A DNA stretch of 64,000 nt from the NCBI GenBank assembly GCA_964461815.1, contig CAYWVF010000004.1, positions 62,001-126,000 of the forward strand. Direction: 5' to 3'. Each line of letters starts with the position of its first letter. Position 1 is the first letter of the stretch. The stretch comes from JAAZBA01 sp964461815 (lineage in GTDB: Bacteria > Bacillota > Clostridia > Oscillospirales > QAMX01). A model generated the notes under the pieces. That model saw only the letters and a list, made by a program, of their open reading frames with translations. It was not told the DNA's origin and made no database searches. Shown here piece by piece: positions 53,806 to 61,355 of the stretch. The translations under genes were made by a program, and so were the position numbers.

Positions 53806-55275
53806 TTATTCTATGTAAAATGTCTCTAATCCAAGCATTTCGGCTACTGCCAGAAGCTCCTGAGCCATATCTGTGACTCCGACGATACAGTGATGGGTAA
53901 CACCACTCTCAAACATCTTTTCCAGATAATCCTTGATTGGCGTCTTTACCTGTACTACAGCGTGCAGCTCTTCATAAGCTAGTGTTGGGAAATCCAGACT
54001 CTGTACGGGAGATACGATCATCTTGTAGCCGTTTACAGTCTCGATCACGTGTGCGATCGTAGCCGGACCGGGCTTCAGGATAAGCTCGTAGTTTAATCCA
54101 CCACCCTCAAAGCCCCATTCCTCCGGAGTTCTGGTCAGAGTAATATCATCATCACTCTTTGCTAATGCAGGAACACCGATTCCATGACCCATTACAAGGT
54201 CTGCGTTGAGTTCAGCATCGTATTCGCCCCACTCACCCATCAATGCAGGTACTCCGGAGATGGACTTCATGAGCATCATTGTAACAAGTCCACCCAGATC
54301 ACCTTCACACGTTACAGTCATATCTTCCTTCTCCATCAGCAGAGATGCACCGATACGAGCTGTGGTGAGTGTTTGCTTCTGCACAAAGTGTTGATCCAGA
54401 AAGCACATTGCATCTAACTTAAACCGCTCTGCAAGTCTTTTCATCGCCAGAGCAAGCTTCACTGCATGTCTCACGTCATCTTCTGTGATACCACGCTTTT
54501 TAAAGCGTGTCAGCAGCTCATTAGATACAGTCTGAACTTCAGCATCTGTTATCTGATCCCACTCTGCCATCAAGTGACCGCTTTGTATGTAAATCACGTT
54601 TACATCAAAGGTGGATTTTAGAAAGGTTTTGCTCAGCTCAAGATCGTACATGCCACGGAAGACATTGCCGATGACACCTATGTTGCTCTCCTTGATATCC
54701 TTTATGGCTTGAACTGCCTTTACTGTCGTACTAAGCTTTCTATAAGCACATTCATCATCAATACTGCCCACGATCACTTTATAGCTGCGGTTCATTTTCT
54801 TTAAAGTTCCGGTTATCTGAGCAATACCAATAATTCCGCTGTTACGCATACTGTGCTCATAATTACCTTTCTTATCCAGAGTTTCTATACCCTGCACCGA
54901 GAAAAAGATAACAGGAACTTCCTTGACCTGATTTATCACATGCAGCGTCATAAAGTCAGGTAAATAGGTGCCATATGCGATCACGAGAATGTCTATATCC
55001 TCCTGCTTGAACAGCTTGCCTGCTGCATCAGCTGCATCCAGAGTATCTACAGTCTCACAGCATACAACATTTGGAAAATACTTGCGGAAATTTTCTCTCA
55101 CACGCTCCAAATCAGCTTCCACATTCTTCTGTAGATTCTCAGGGAACATTCTCCAGTACTCAAAATATCCTCCTGTAAAAAGTCCGATTTTTATTGACTT
55201 TTTCTTGCGTCTATCTGTCAGAATATCGCCAAACACATCACCATTGGCTTCTTCAAAAGATTTTACGTTAGACAT
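53806..55275 (-). CDS. L-fucose/L-arabinose isomerase-like protein
   Basis: 489 residues of the FucI/AraA superfamily, which interconverts aldose and ketose sugars with a divalent metal. Motifs: IGLFTGGYFEYWRMF at the start, VIAYGTYLPDFMTL near residue 98, GNVFRGMYDLE near residue 205. The likely metal/active-site residues are in TCEGDLGGLVTMM (Glu), MGEWGEYDAEL (Glu), GHGIG (His) and GVTHHCIVG (His). The distance from named FucI and AraA is large, so the sugar cannot be assigned. It lies between the SGNH hydrolase and M24-like genes, supporting a sugar pathway. Confidence 0.82.
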   Translation of the reverse strand: MSNVKSFEEANGDVFGDILTDRRKKKSIKIGLFTGGYFEYWRMFPENLQKNVEADLERVRENFRKYFPNVVCCETVDTLDAADAAGKLFKQEDIDILVIAYGTYLPDFMTLHVINQVKEVPVIFFSVQGIETLDKKGNYEHSMRNSGIIGIAQITGTLKKMNRSYKVIVGSIDDECAYRKLSTTVKAVQAIKDIKESNIGVIGNVFRGMYDLELSKTFLKSTFDVNVIYIQSGHLMAEWDQITDAEVQTVSNELLTRFKKRGITEDDVRHAVKLALAMKRLAERFKLDAMCFLDQHFVQKQTLTTARIGASLLMEKEDMTVTCEGDLGGLVTMMLMKSISGVPALMGEWGEYDAELNADLVMGHGIGVPALAKSDDDITLTRTPEEWGFEGGGLNYELILKPGPATIAHVIETVNGYKMIVSPVQSLDFPTLAYEELHAVVQVKTPIKDYLEKMFESGVTHHCIVGVTDMAQELLAVAEMLGLETFYIE

Positions 55276-55286
55276 AGCTTTTCCCC

Positions 55287-56354
55287 TTATAGTAAATAGT
55301 TTTCTTTCAAAAATTCTATTAAGCCTTTTGTTGTCCAGTAGTAGCCCAGGTCATTATAGTGCAGACTGTCCACCGTAGCTTCATGCCATAGACTGTGACC
55401 ATTCTGACCGTGCAGATCTCTGCCGTCCTGTATATATAAGTACAGTCTTTGATCACCCTGTTCCTGAAGCTGTTTCACAATTCGCTTTTGTATTTCTCTA
55501 TAGCCCATTCGTTCATCCAAAAGTTTTGGTATCAGAGATTCCGGACCGGAGATCGTATGTGTCATGAGAACGATAGGCGTATCAGGCTGTAATTGCCTGT
55601 AGATATTTAAAAAGGTCGGGAGCTTATCTTCCATCCACTTATGATTAGGACAATTGCCTTCCGGGCATAAGATCAGAAGCTTTGTATCACGAATACCGCC
55701 AATAATTTCTGCCATCTCGGCTTCTGCCTTACAGCTTGAATTGAATCCGAGGTTATACACCTCTGTGTCCAGAAGTCTTGATAGCAGATTGCTCTGCGTT
55801 ATTCCCGGCCTTCCTGCGCACGCGCCCTGATGGATTGATGATCCGTACAGAACGATCTTTTTATCATCTCTAAACCTATAATTCGGAGCGGAAATTTCAG
55901 CCTCGTCGTCCACACCTATGAGCACTTTATCTACGCCTCCATAGAGTGGAAAATTTAAAAGGAAATCAAATTCCAGTAGCTCATCATGCTTCAGAAACGT
56001 ATGCTCATAATATTTGTCCGAGCAGTCCATTCCTTTGGCTACATTGAAAAATACATAGTCCTTTCCATCCTCAGATACATATAGATCGAATGCACTGCGA
56101 TTGACAATAACCAGATGAGGCGATTTTATATGGTCATAATATCCGGGCTTTGAAGCCAGACTTACACGTATCCGCAGCTCCTTCAGTTTACCATGAAATC
56201 GGATCTGTCCACCGGCTGTCTCGTTTGCTAACTCGTACACTGCCTCAGGCATTATACCCTCCTGCAAAGGCATTCTTCGGTAAACCCGTTCATTTTCATA
56301 GAAAGCAAACCCGGAAATTAGAAAGGGCTCTATCTGAGGATTGTACCATTTCAT
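55287..56354 (-). CDS. SGNH/GDSL hydrolase with N-terminal GxDLY-type domain
   Basis: 355 residues. The N-terminal ~170 residues form a beta-sandwich with AFDLYVSEDGKDYVFF, the GxDLY motif. The SGNH core follows: block I serine in LYGSSIHQGACAG, block II Gly in LGFNSSCK, block III Asn in PEGNCPNH, and block V Asp-His in DSLHYNDLGY. This layout is seen in esterases that remove acyl groups from sugars (acetyl-xylan-type). No signal peptide, so cytoplasmic. In this operon it could deacylate the imported substrate. It is 11 bases from the isomerase gene and 6 bases from the amidohydrolase gene. Confidence 0.86.
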   Translation of the reverse strand: MKWYNPQIEPFLISGFAFYENERVYRRMPLQEGIMPEAVYELANETAGGQIRFHGKLKELRIRVSLASKPGYYDHIKSPHLVIVNRSAFDLYVSEDGKDYVFFNVAKGMDCSDKYYEHTFLKHDELLEFDFLLNFPLYGGVDKVLIGVDDEAEISAPNYRFRDDKKIVLYGSSIHQGACAGRPGITQSNLLSRLLDTEVYNLGFNSSCKAEAEMAEIIGGIRDTKLLILCPEGNCPNHKWMEDKLPTFLNIYRQLQPDTPIVLMTHTISGPESLIPKLLDERMGYREIQKRIVKQLQEQGDQRLYLYIQDGRDLHGQNGHSLWHEATVDSLHYNDLGYYWTTKGLIEFLKENYLL

Positions 56355-56360
56355 TTTTGC

Positions 56361-57167
56361 TTATCCTCCACACTTTTCAGCCAATTTTTTTGCATTCTGA
56401 TACAATATTTTATATTTGGTTTCATCGTCTATTCTTGCAAACAGCACACTGCCAATACCATATGCAGGATCATACCAAGGGATATCTGTGCCGAAAAGCA
56501 CTCTATCTGCGCCTATGGCATCCACCATCTTATCTACGATACCGCTATGACGATGAATATCACATAGATCCAGATACACATTCGGGTATTTTTTTGCAAC
56601 TTCAATTGCTTTATCCAGCTCACCCGGTGCAGAGTGCCCCATGATGAATAATGCATCGGGATATGCAGCTGCGGCTTTTTCAATGTGACTCGGTCCGTTG
56701 TGAGGATCGTTATTCCCCCACGTGTGGATCAGGATCACTTTTTTATGTTTATTTGCAAACTCCAGTGCAGGACGGTAGCATTTACCGTCGATGGGATATC
56801 TATGATAGGTAGGCAAAAACTTAAAACCGATATACCCCGGGATCGTCAACACATTATCCATGTTTTCTGCATATTCTTCACAGTAATTGGGATTAAATGT
56901 GTAATATCCTCGGAACCTGTTCGGGTACTTCCGAAGAGCAAGCTCCAACTCCTTATCCTTATTTATCGGATCAAACAGAGCACTGTGCGGAGCACAAAAT
57001 ACCATCTCTATATTCTCCTTATCCATCAACCAAACCATCTCATCCATTGTAGCTTTAGACAGATAAGTTCCATAGTTTGCACCCATATGTGCATGGGCAT
57101 CTATGATCGGAAACGGCATCCTTCGGATTTTCATATATTCAGTAGCCAGCTTTGACGGATTTTTCAT
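56361..57167 (-). CDS. Amidohydrolase-family TIM-barrel metal hydrolase (complete metal site)
   Basis: 268 residues of the amidohydrolase-2/ACMSD-like group, which includes decarboxylases and sugar lactonases. The metal-site residues are all present: HxH in IDAHAHMG, His in VILIHTWG, His in FIMGHSAPG and Asp in LFGTDIPWYD. This suggests an active enzyme, possibly a lactonase or hydrolase of a ring-opened sugar acid. It overlaps the next gene upstream by four bases (translational coupling). That partner has the same fold but lost its metal ligands, so the two may form a mixed complex. Confidence 0.85.
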   Translation of the reverse strand: MKNPSKLATEYMKIRRMPFPIIDAHAHMGANYGTYLSKATMDEMVWLMDKENIEMVFCAPHSALFDPINKDKELELALRKYPNRFRGYYTFNPNYCEEYAENMDNVLTIPGYIGFKFLPTYHRYPIDGKCYRPALEFANKHKKVILIHTWGNNDPHNGPSHIEKAAAAYPDALFIMGHSAPGELDKAIEVAKKYPNVYLDLCDIHRHSGIVDKMVDAIGADRVLFGTDIPWYDPAYGIGSVLFARIDDETKYKILYQNAKKLAEKCGG

Positions 57168-57949
57168 AACTTCACCTCCGACATTATTCTGGTTATGTTT
57201 CCGGAAGCAATTTTTTCAAGAGATTCCTGTGACAGATCGGAACCCATCAGTGCCGTGATCGGGCCGCCGAAATAATCCATAGGATAGTTGCTGCCAAATA
57301 CCAGTCTCTCGTCCCCAAACTTGTTTGTAAATTCGTTGATACCGTTTATAACCTGATAGTCACTCGTATCGATATAAACATTCTTATAAGCTTTGATCAA
57401 TGGGAAGAAAAATCTATCGGAACCCCATAGACCGTAGTTAGTCAAAATTACAGTCAGCTCCGGGAAATCCTTCAGAGTGTCAAAAACGCTCTTCCAACCG
57501 TCCTGTGGGGACAAGAACAGAGGAATCTTCTTTTCGACCAGCACATCTAACAGTTCACCCATAGTCACACGATCCAGAAAATATCTGTTTCTTTCGGGAT
57601 ACGTTCTAAGTGCCTTTATATTGTGCTTCTTCATCTTCGGTAGCAGGTTTTCCGGAAGATATTCCTGCTCGGTGATGGGCGGCAGTATTGCCCATGTTGC
57701 ATGAAGTCTTTCGGGGCATTTTGCAGTTTCCTCTAAAATCAGATTGTTACCATAAGAGGGATCGTTGACGATCATTGTCTGATGATAGACAAAGGCTTCA
57801 TCCACACCGCAAAAGTCCATCTCATCTAACAGCTGCTCTGCGTGAGCAGACTGCCTTACTTTTTCAAACACATAATAGTTTTCATGATTGATGATCTCAT
57901 GATTTATACTGTCCAAGCCTATACAGGCACTACAGTCGATCCATTTCAT
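57164..57949 (-). CDS. Amidohydrolase-family protein lacking the metal-binding residues
   Basis: 261 residues with the same fold as its neighbour, recognisable by FSNYPMD-like and IDTSD segments and the final barrel strands. The metal residues are replaced: the HxH site reads DCSACIG, the first His region reads LFLSPQDGW, the second reads VILTNYGLWG, and the catalytic Asp site reads FGSNYPMD (Asn). It is therefore unlikely to be a metal hydrolase. It may be a structural or regulatory partner of the intact enzyme encoded four bases away, or a metal-free enzyme with a new reaction. The frame is intact, so it is not a pseudogene. Confidence 0.82.
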   Translation of the reverse strand: MKWIDCSACIGLDSINHEIINHENYYVFEKVRQSAHAEQLLDEMDFCGVDEAFVYHQTMIVNDPSYGNNLILEETAKCPERLHATWAILPPITEQEYLPENLLPKMKKHNIKALRTYPERNRYFLDRVTMGELLDVLVEKKIPLFLSPQDGWKSVFDTLKDFPELTVILTNYGLWGSDRFFFPLIKAYKNVYIDTSDYQVINGINEFTNKFGDERLVFGSNYPMDYFGGPITALMGSDLSQESLEKIASGNITRIMSEVKL

Positions 57950-57953
57950 CTTT

Positions 57954-58979
57954 TTACATCATCTCCAAAAATCTGACAGGATTTTGTCTTATAATCATGT
58001 CTATATCGTTCTGCGTGATAGAGAAATCCTCCATCATCGGAACTATATGCTTTGGAATATGGTCATATCCCCATCCACCGTATGTGTGCAGCATACTCTT
58101 TAAACAGATGTCGTTTGTGATTAATATCTGCTTTGCATATCCACGATCTATAAGCTTTTTGATAAGCTTTACACGTTGTGTGTCGTAAGCAAATGATCCG
58201 TTTAATAGATTTCGATCTTGTCTGTCAACGTAGTATTCTTTTCCAAAGTCGTCAAACTCCATGTATGCGCCACGATCCAGAATTCCGAGGATATATTCCT
58301 CATCAAGCATTACATCTGCATGGTCTACACATATTTTTTCCGGATCTGCTCCACATTTTACCGCATAGTCCAAGGCATTTAAGCCTTCTCTATTCCAAAG
58401 ACAAGCGTGGATATGCATTCCGAATCCGGTTTCGTTCTGAGCTTGAGCAGCAGCTTGAAGAAATTTATATTCGTTTTCGGTTATTTCAATACCGGATCCG
58501 ATTTCACCGATAACACCGGCTTTGATATCTGTGCCGTCAATTCCATCAGTGAGATCCTTTATAATAATATCCCTTAGTTCTGCTACTGATTTGCTCTTTA
58601 TCTCATTACTGACATAACCGTCTATGTAACAGCCACAGCCGGCTACAATATACACACCTGTCTTTTCAGTCAATTCACGATAAAAAGCAGGATCTCTGCC
58701 AAAATCAGCTGTAGTTACATCTGCCACCAGATTAAAACCTGACTTGAAAAGTCTGGTCATCTCATCCATTGCAGCAGCCTTATCATCTAACAATGCATTG
58801 TCAAGTACTGCATATGGATTTCTGGACAGCTCGCCGTAGTTACTCAAAGCTACTTTCTCGAAAAAGACACCGTTATCTAATGGCACTACCAACGACCGCA
58901 AATCACATAGAATATGTTCATGCGGCAAAGCTGCCTTGACAATATCGTTTTCGATCCGGCCTGTTACAGTCTGTATCAT
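57954..58979 (-). CDS. Phosphotriesterase-family metal hydrolase (PTE-like lactonase group)
   Basis: 341 residues of the phosphotriesterase family. Metal ligands are HEH in LPHEHILCD, a Glu in GVIGEIGSG at the bridging position (many lactonase-like members have Lys, but PHP-type members have Glu), His in GMHIHACLW, His in CVDHADVML and the final Asp in ILITNDICL. So the site is complete. Members of this family hydrolyse lactones, phosphotriesters or carboxylic esters. In this sugar-related operon a lactone or phosphorylated sugar lactone is a reasonable guess. It is 17 bases downstream of the small ASRT-like gene. Confidence 0.88.
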   Translation of the reverse strand: MIQTVTGRIENDIVKAALPHEHILCDLRSLVVPLDNGVFFEKVALSNYGELSRNPYAVLDNALLDDKAAAMDEMTRLFKSGFNLVADVTTADFGRDPAFYRELTEKTGVYIVAGCGCYIDGYVSNEIKSKSVAELRDIIIKDLTDGIDGTDIKAGVIGEIGSGIEITENEYKFLQAAAQAQNETGFGMHIHACLWNREGLNALDYAVKCGADPEKICVDHADVMLDEEYILGILDRGAYMEFDDFGKEYYVDRQDRNLLNGSFAYDTQRVKLIKKLIDRGYAKQILITNDICLKSMLHTYGGWGYDHIPKHIVPMMEDFSITQNDIDMIIRQNPVRFLEMM

Positions 58980-58996
58980 ACAAAAACACCTCGAAT

Positions 58997-59371
58997 TTAC
59001 TCAGAATATCCCATCAGCCCTATGTATGCCAGGTTCGGCTGAGCAAGATCCATTCGTCCATACTGAATTACAACATTTACATCGCTACGAAAACGAAGAG
59101 AATACTGCTCCTGACGTCCAAGTACTACACCACCTATATCGGTAGGGTTGTCCATGCGAAGACATTTTACACGTTCGCCGCCTACAGCGATCATAATATC
59201 TTTTACCGGCGCCTTATCCTCGTAGTATATATCCATGTATACCTTGGCAGGCTGTTCGTTGCAGTTCAAAATCATGACAGCTTCATGTCCCTGAAAATTA
59301 CCATTCTTAACCTCACCTGCATATGGCAGATATCCATCTACGATATACCAATTTTTCTTTCCGCCTTCCAT
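58997..59371 (-). CDS. Small ASRT-family (sensory rhodopsin transducer-like) beta-sandwich protein
   Basis: 124 residues without membrane helix or signal peptide. The features NWYIVDGYLPYAGEV, HEAVMILNCNEQPAKVYMDIYYED, GGERVKCLRM, FRSDVNVVIQYGRMDL and LAYIGLMGYSE match the family of Anabaena sensory rhodopsin transducer (PF07100), a tetrameric all-beta protein proposed to bind carbohydrate. No rhodopsin gene is nearby, so a sugar-binding or enzyme-accessory role fits this context better. It is the first gene of the operon and has AAGGAGG before the ATG. Confidence 0.72.
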   Translation of the reverse strand: MEGGKKNWYIVDGYLPYAGEVKNGNFQGHEAVMILNCNEQPAKVYMDIYYEDKAPVKDIMIAVGGERVKCLRMDNPTDIGGVVLGRQEQYSLRFRSDVNVVIQYGRMDLAQPNLAYIGLMGYSE

Positions 59372-59453
59372 CTTTAAGCGCCTCCTTAATATTATCTTTG
59401 TTTTTTATTTCCGATTTTCATTTTCTATTACTTAAATAGTAATTACATAATTT

Positions 59454-59482
59454 ATTTTACCTGTTTAAAATAGATAAAACAA
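59454..59482 (-). promoter_or_regulatory. Promoter of the 17-kb catabolic operon
   Basis: On the minus strand, TTGTTT (59482-59477), 17 bases, TAAAAT (59459-59454). The -10 is about 80 bases before the first ATG. The 13-base repeat TTTAAAATAGATA at 59464-59476 lies in the spacer. Confidence 0.55.
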
Positions 59483-59569
59483 TGGTGTATCAGCATACCT
59501 TTTTGTTTAAAATCCAAAAAACTTCTGATAATCCATTACATATAAAATTAATAAACTTTAAAATAGATA
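59464..59569. repeat. Direct repeat pair, candidate AraC operator sites
   Basis: TTTAAAATAGATA occurs at 59464-59476 and again at 59557-59569, 93 bases apart, close to nine helical turns. The core TTTAAAAT also occurs at 59506-59513 and 59702-59709. The region 59372-59801 is otherwise AT-rich intergenic DNA between the two divergent starts. Confidence 0.45.
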
Positions 59570-59680
59570 GTGGTACATCAAAAAACAAATTCAATTACTT
59601 TGATCGAAATTTGTTATATTTTGAAATCTGCATTTAATAGTCATGTTAGTAAAGTAAATCATTAGTAATTAAAATCCGGC

Positions 59681-59709
59681 TTGACTTAACGTCGAAAATA
59701 ATTTAAAAT
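59681..59709 (+). promoter_or_regulatory. Promoter of the AraC regulator gene
   Basis: TTGACT (59681-59686), 17 bases, TAAAAT (59704-59709). Confidence 0.65.
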
Positions 59710-59801
59710 AAACTTATCCGGAAACCATAGAGTCGGTCTTTGGATGTTGTATTGTCATCCGTATACTAGCTCTGCACATTCAAAAGAGAGGACAAAATAA
59801 T

Positions 59802-60716
59802 ATGAAAGATAAGATTTACGAGCTAAAAAAGGATGCTTTTTTCAAAAACGATGAAAATATTTTCATCCATAAATCAGACAATTATGAATTTAACGGCATA
59901 ACGCATTCGCATTTATTTATTGAACTGACATATGTCCTTGCCGGAACAGCTGAACATAGGATCGGTAACACCACATATACTGTGAAAAAAGGTAACCTTG
60001 TCATGATAGACTATCAGGTTCCACATACATTTACCTTCGATCCGTCGGATGACGAGGGCTTTGTGACTTATGATTTGCTCTTTACTCCGAATTTTTTTAA
60101 TATCTCCGCTCTTAATGGCAACGATTTTTATTCCCTAGTCTCTTCATATCTATTTTCATCCATCTTTTCAGAGTTTCGTGTCGAAAATCCTCAGCTCAAT
60201 CTGGTCAAAACCAATTCCAAGGAGATCGGTTCTCTAATGTCAAAAATGTACCATGAGTATAATAAAAGAGATAAAGGTTTTCAAAGTATTATGCGTGCGT
60301 ACCTGATAGAACTGATCATAAAGATTTTTCGTGAGATCGATAAGAAACAGCCGTCTTTTACGGAGAGTCATCAGGATATGGTAATGAAAGCCATTGAGTA
60401 TATGCAACAAAACTATCACAGCTCTATTACTTTAGATGATGTTGTCGCCGGTATTTTCCTCAGTAAGGATTATTTTCGCCAGATTTTTAAAAATATCACA
60501 GGTACTTCTATATCTACATATATTCAGGAGCTTCGCATCTCCGAAGCATGTCGACTATTGTCAGAGACTTCTGACAGTACTACTCAGATAGCCAGTAAAT
60601 GCGGCTTCAACGATACAAAGTTTTTCTATCAGACCTTTAAAAAAATAATCGGTATGACACCGACCGAGTATAGAAAGAAGCATTTTCTATTGCAAAATAA
60701 TACAGGTAACATGTAA
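59802..60716 (+). CDS. AraC-family regulator of the catabolic cluster
   Basis: 304 residues. The N-terminal cupin domain has THSHLFIELTYVLAGTAEHRI and GNLVMIDYQVPHTF. The C-terminal AraC domain has DDVVAGIFLSKDYFRQIFK (first helix-turn-helix) and ends CGFNDTKFFYQTFKKIIGMTPTEYRK. It is divergent from the catabolic operon, whose start is 430 bases away, so it probably activates that operon when it binds the imported sugar or a product. A strong promoter and GAGAGG ribosome site precede it. It is flanked on the right by a terminator. Confidence 0.9.
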   Translation: MKDKIYELKKDAFFKNDENIFIHKSDNYEFNGITHSHLFIELTYVLAGTAEHRIGNTTYTVKKGNLVMIDYQVPHTFTFDPSDDEGFVTYDLLFTPNFFNISALNGNDFYSLVSSYLFSSIFSEFRVENPQLNLVKTNSKEIGSLMSKMYHEYNKRDKGFQSIMRAYLIELIIKIFREIDKKQPSFTESHQDMVMKAIEYMQQNYHSSITLDDVVAGIFLSKDYFRQIFKNITGTSISTYIQELRISEACRLLSETSDSTTQIASKCGFNDTKFFYQTFKKIIGMTPTEYRKKHFLLQNNTGNM

Positions 60717-60782
60717 GCTCACATATGCAGAGCGTAAAGATCGAAATATGACCGTACATTTTTCATATTACATGAAACTAAA

Positions 60783-60820
60783 AAACCGTATTTTCACATG
60801 ATAAAGTGAAAATACGGTTT
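60783..60820 (+). terminator. Terminator after the AraC gene
   Basis: AAACCGTATTTTCAC pairs exactly with GTGAAAATACGGTTT (15 bases), with an eight-base loop, then AT-rich sequence. The interval 60821-60988 shows no gene. Confidence 0.78.
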
Positions 60821-60988
60821 AAATATATAATACGTTTGAGTTCATTGTGATAACGTCAAAAAAGACAATTCAAAGAAAACGTCAAAATATTCGTTTTATA
60901 TAAGCTTTAACTGCTGCAAGCAGCATGTGACATAGAATGGCTATCCTAACGTTTAAATGTATAATGCAGTGACCTCGCTTCTATGGCA

Positions 60989-61019
60989 TAAAAAAACTCA
61001 CATCTTTGCAGAGGTGAGT
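60989..61019 (-). terminator. Terminator downstream of the tRNA-like 3' end
   Basis: On the minus strand, ACTCAC pairs with GTGAGT and is followed by a run of seven T. It lies about 26 bases past the CCA end of the tRNA-like sequence. Confidence 0.7.
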
Positions 61020-61044
61020 CAAAAAGAATTTCTTACGAGAATTT

Positions 61045-61096
61045 TGGTGGAGATAAGCGGGATCGAACCGCTGACCTCTTGAATGCCATTCTCAAG
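61045..61096 (-). pseudogene. tRNA-Ala(GGC)-like 3' part without 5' half (possible attachment site)
   Basis: On the minus strand the sequence runs from the anticodon arm through a normal variable loop, T arm (CAGCGGTTCGATCCCGCT) and acceptor strand TATCTCC to ACCA. The anticodon stem CTTGA/TCAAG is complete, but its loop is nine bases (GAATGGCAT) where seven are expected. No matching 5' acceptor strand (GGAGATA) or D arm is present upstream. Instead there is an unrelated hairpin. This is what remains at one end when a mobile element integrates into a tRNA gene. It may also be transcribed from the promoter at 61188-61216. Confidence 0.65.
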
Positions 61097-61103
61097 CTCT
61101 CTA

Positions 61104-61131
61104 CTGCGTTGGCCGCTCTGCGGCAACGCAG
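61104..61131. repeat. GC-rich hairpin abutting the tRNA-like sequence
   Basis: CTGCGTTGGCCGC and GCGGCAACGCAG pair around a TCT loop with one bulged G. It occupies the place where a tRNA D arm would be expected. Confidence 0.55.
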
Positions 61132-61187
61132 ATTAACGATGAAAAAGTCGTGCAAATCCATTGATTTGCCTGTGTTTTTGTACTTTT

Positions 61188-61216
61188 ATTATACCATACC
61201 ATAACGCAGATTGCAA
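61188..61216 (-). promoter_or_regulatory. Near-consensus promoter reading into the tRNA-like sequence
   Basis: On the minus strand, TTGCAA (61216-61211), 17 bases, TATAAT (61193-61188). With the terminator at 60989-61019 it bounds a transcript of about 190 bases. A hairpin GCAAATC/GATTTGC near 61152-61169 lies within it. Confidence 0.65.
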
Positions 61217-61240
61217 GGAATATCCGCTGATTTTCACGGA

Positions 61241-61350
61241 AAAAGCGCACAAAGTTGTGCGCTTTTTTGATATCTGTGCGGTGCAGTGTGCGCTTTTTGT
61301 GCGCTGCAATTTGGACGTGCAAAGGAGCGGACTTGCGCCCGCTCCTTTGC
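61241..61350. terminator. Two hairpins after the surface-protein gene
   Basis: AAAAGCGCAC with GTGCGCTTTT (61241-61268) is followed by six T on the plus strand and A-rich on the other, so it can serve both. GCAAAGGAGCGG with CCGCTCCTTTGC (61319-61350) is a perfect 12-base stem six bases past the surface-protein stop on the minus strand. Confidence 0.7.
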
Positions 61351-61355
61351 CTAAT

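Noticed and set aside
59464..59569. CRISPR-like repeat
   Set aside because: Only two full copies of a short AT-rich sequence, with no regular spacers.
61045..61131. Complete tRNA (Ala, Leu or Ser) or the 3' end of tmRNA
   Set aside because: No 5' strand pairing with TATCTCC, no D arm, and the anticodon stem-loop differs from tmRNA. Only a 3' part is supported.
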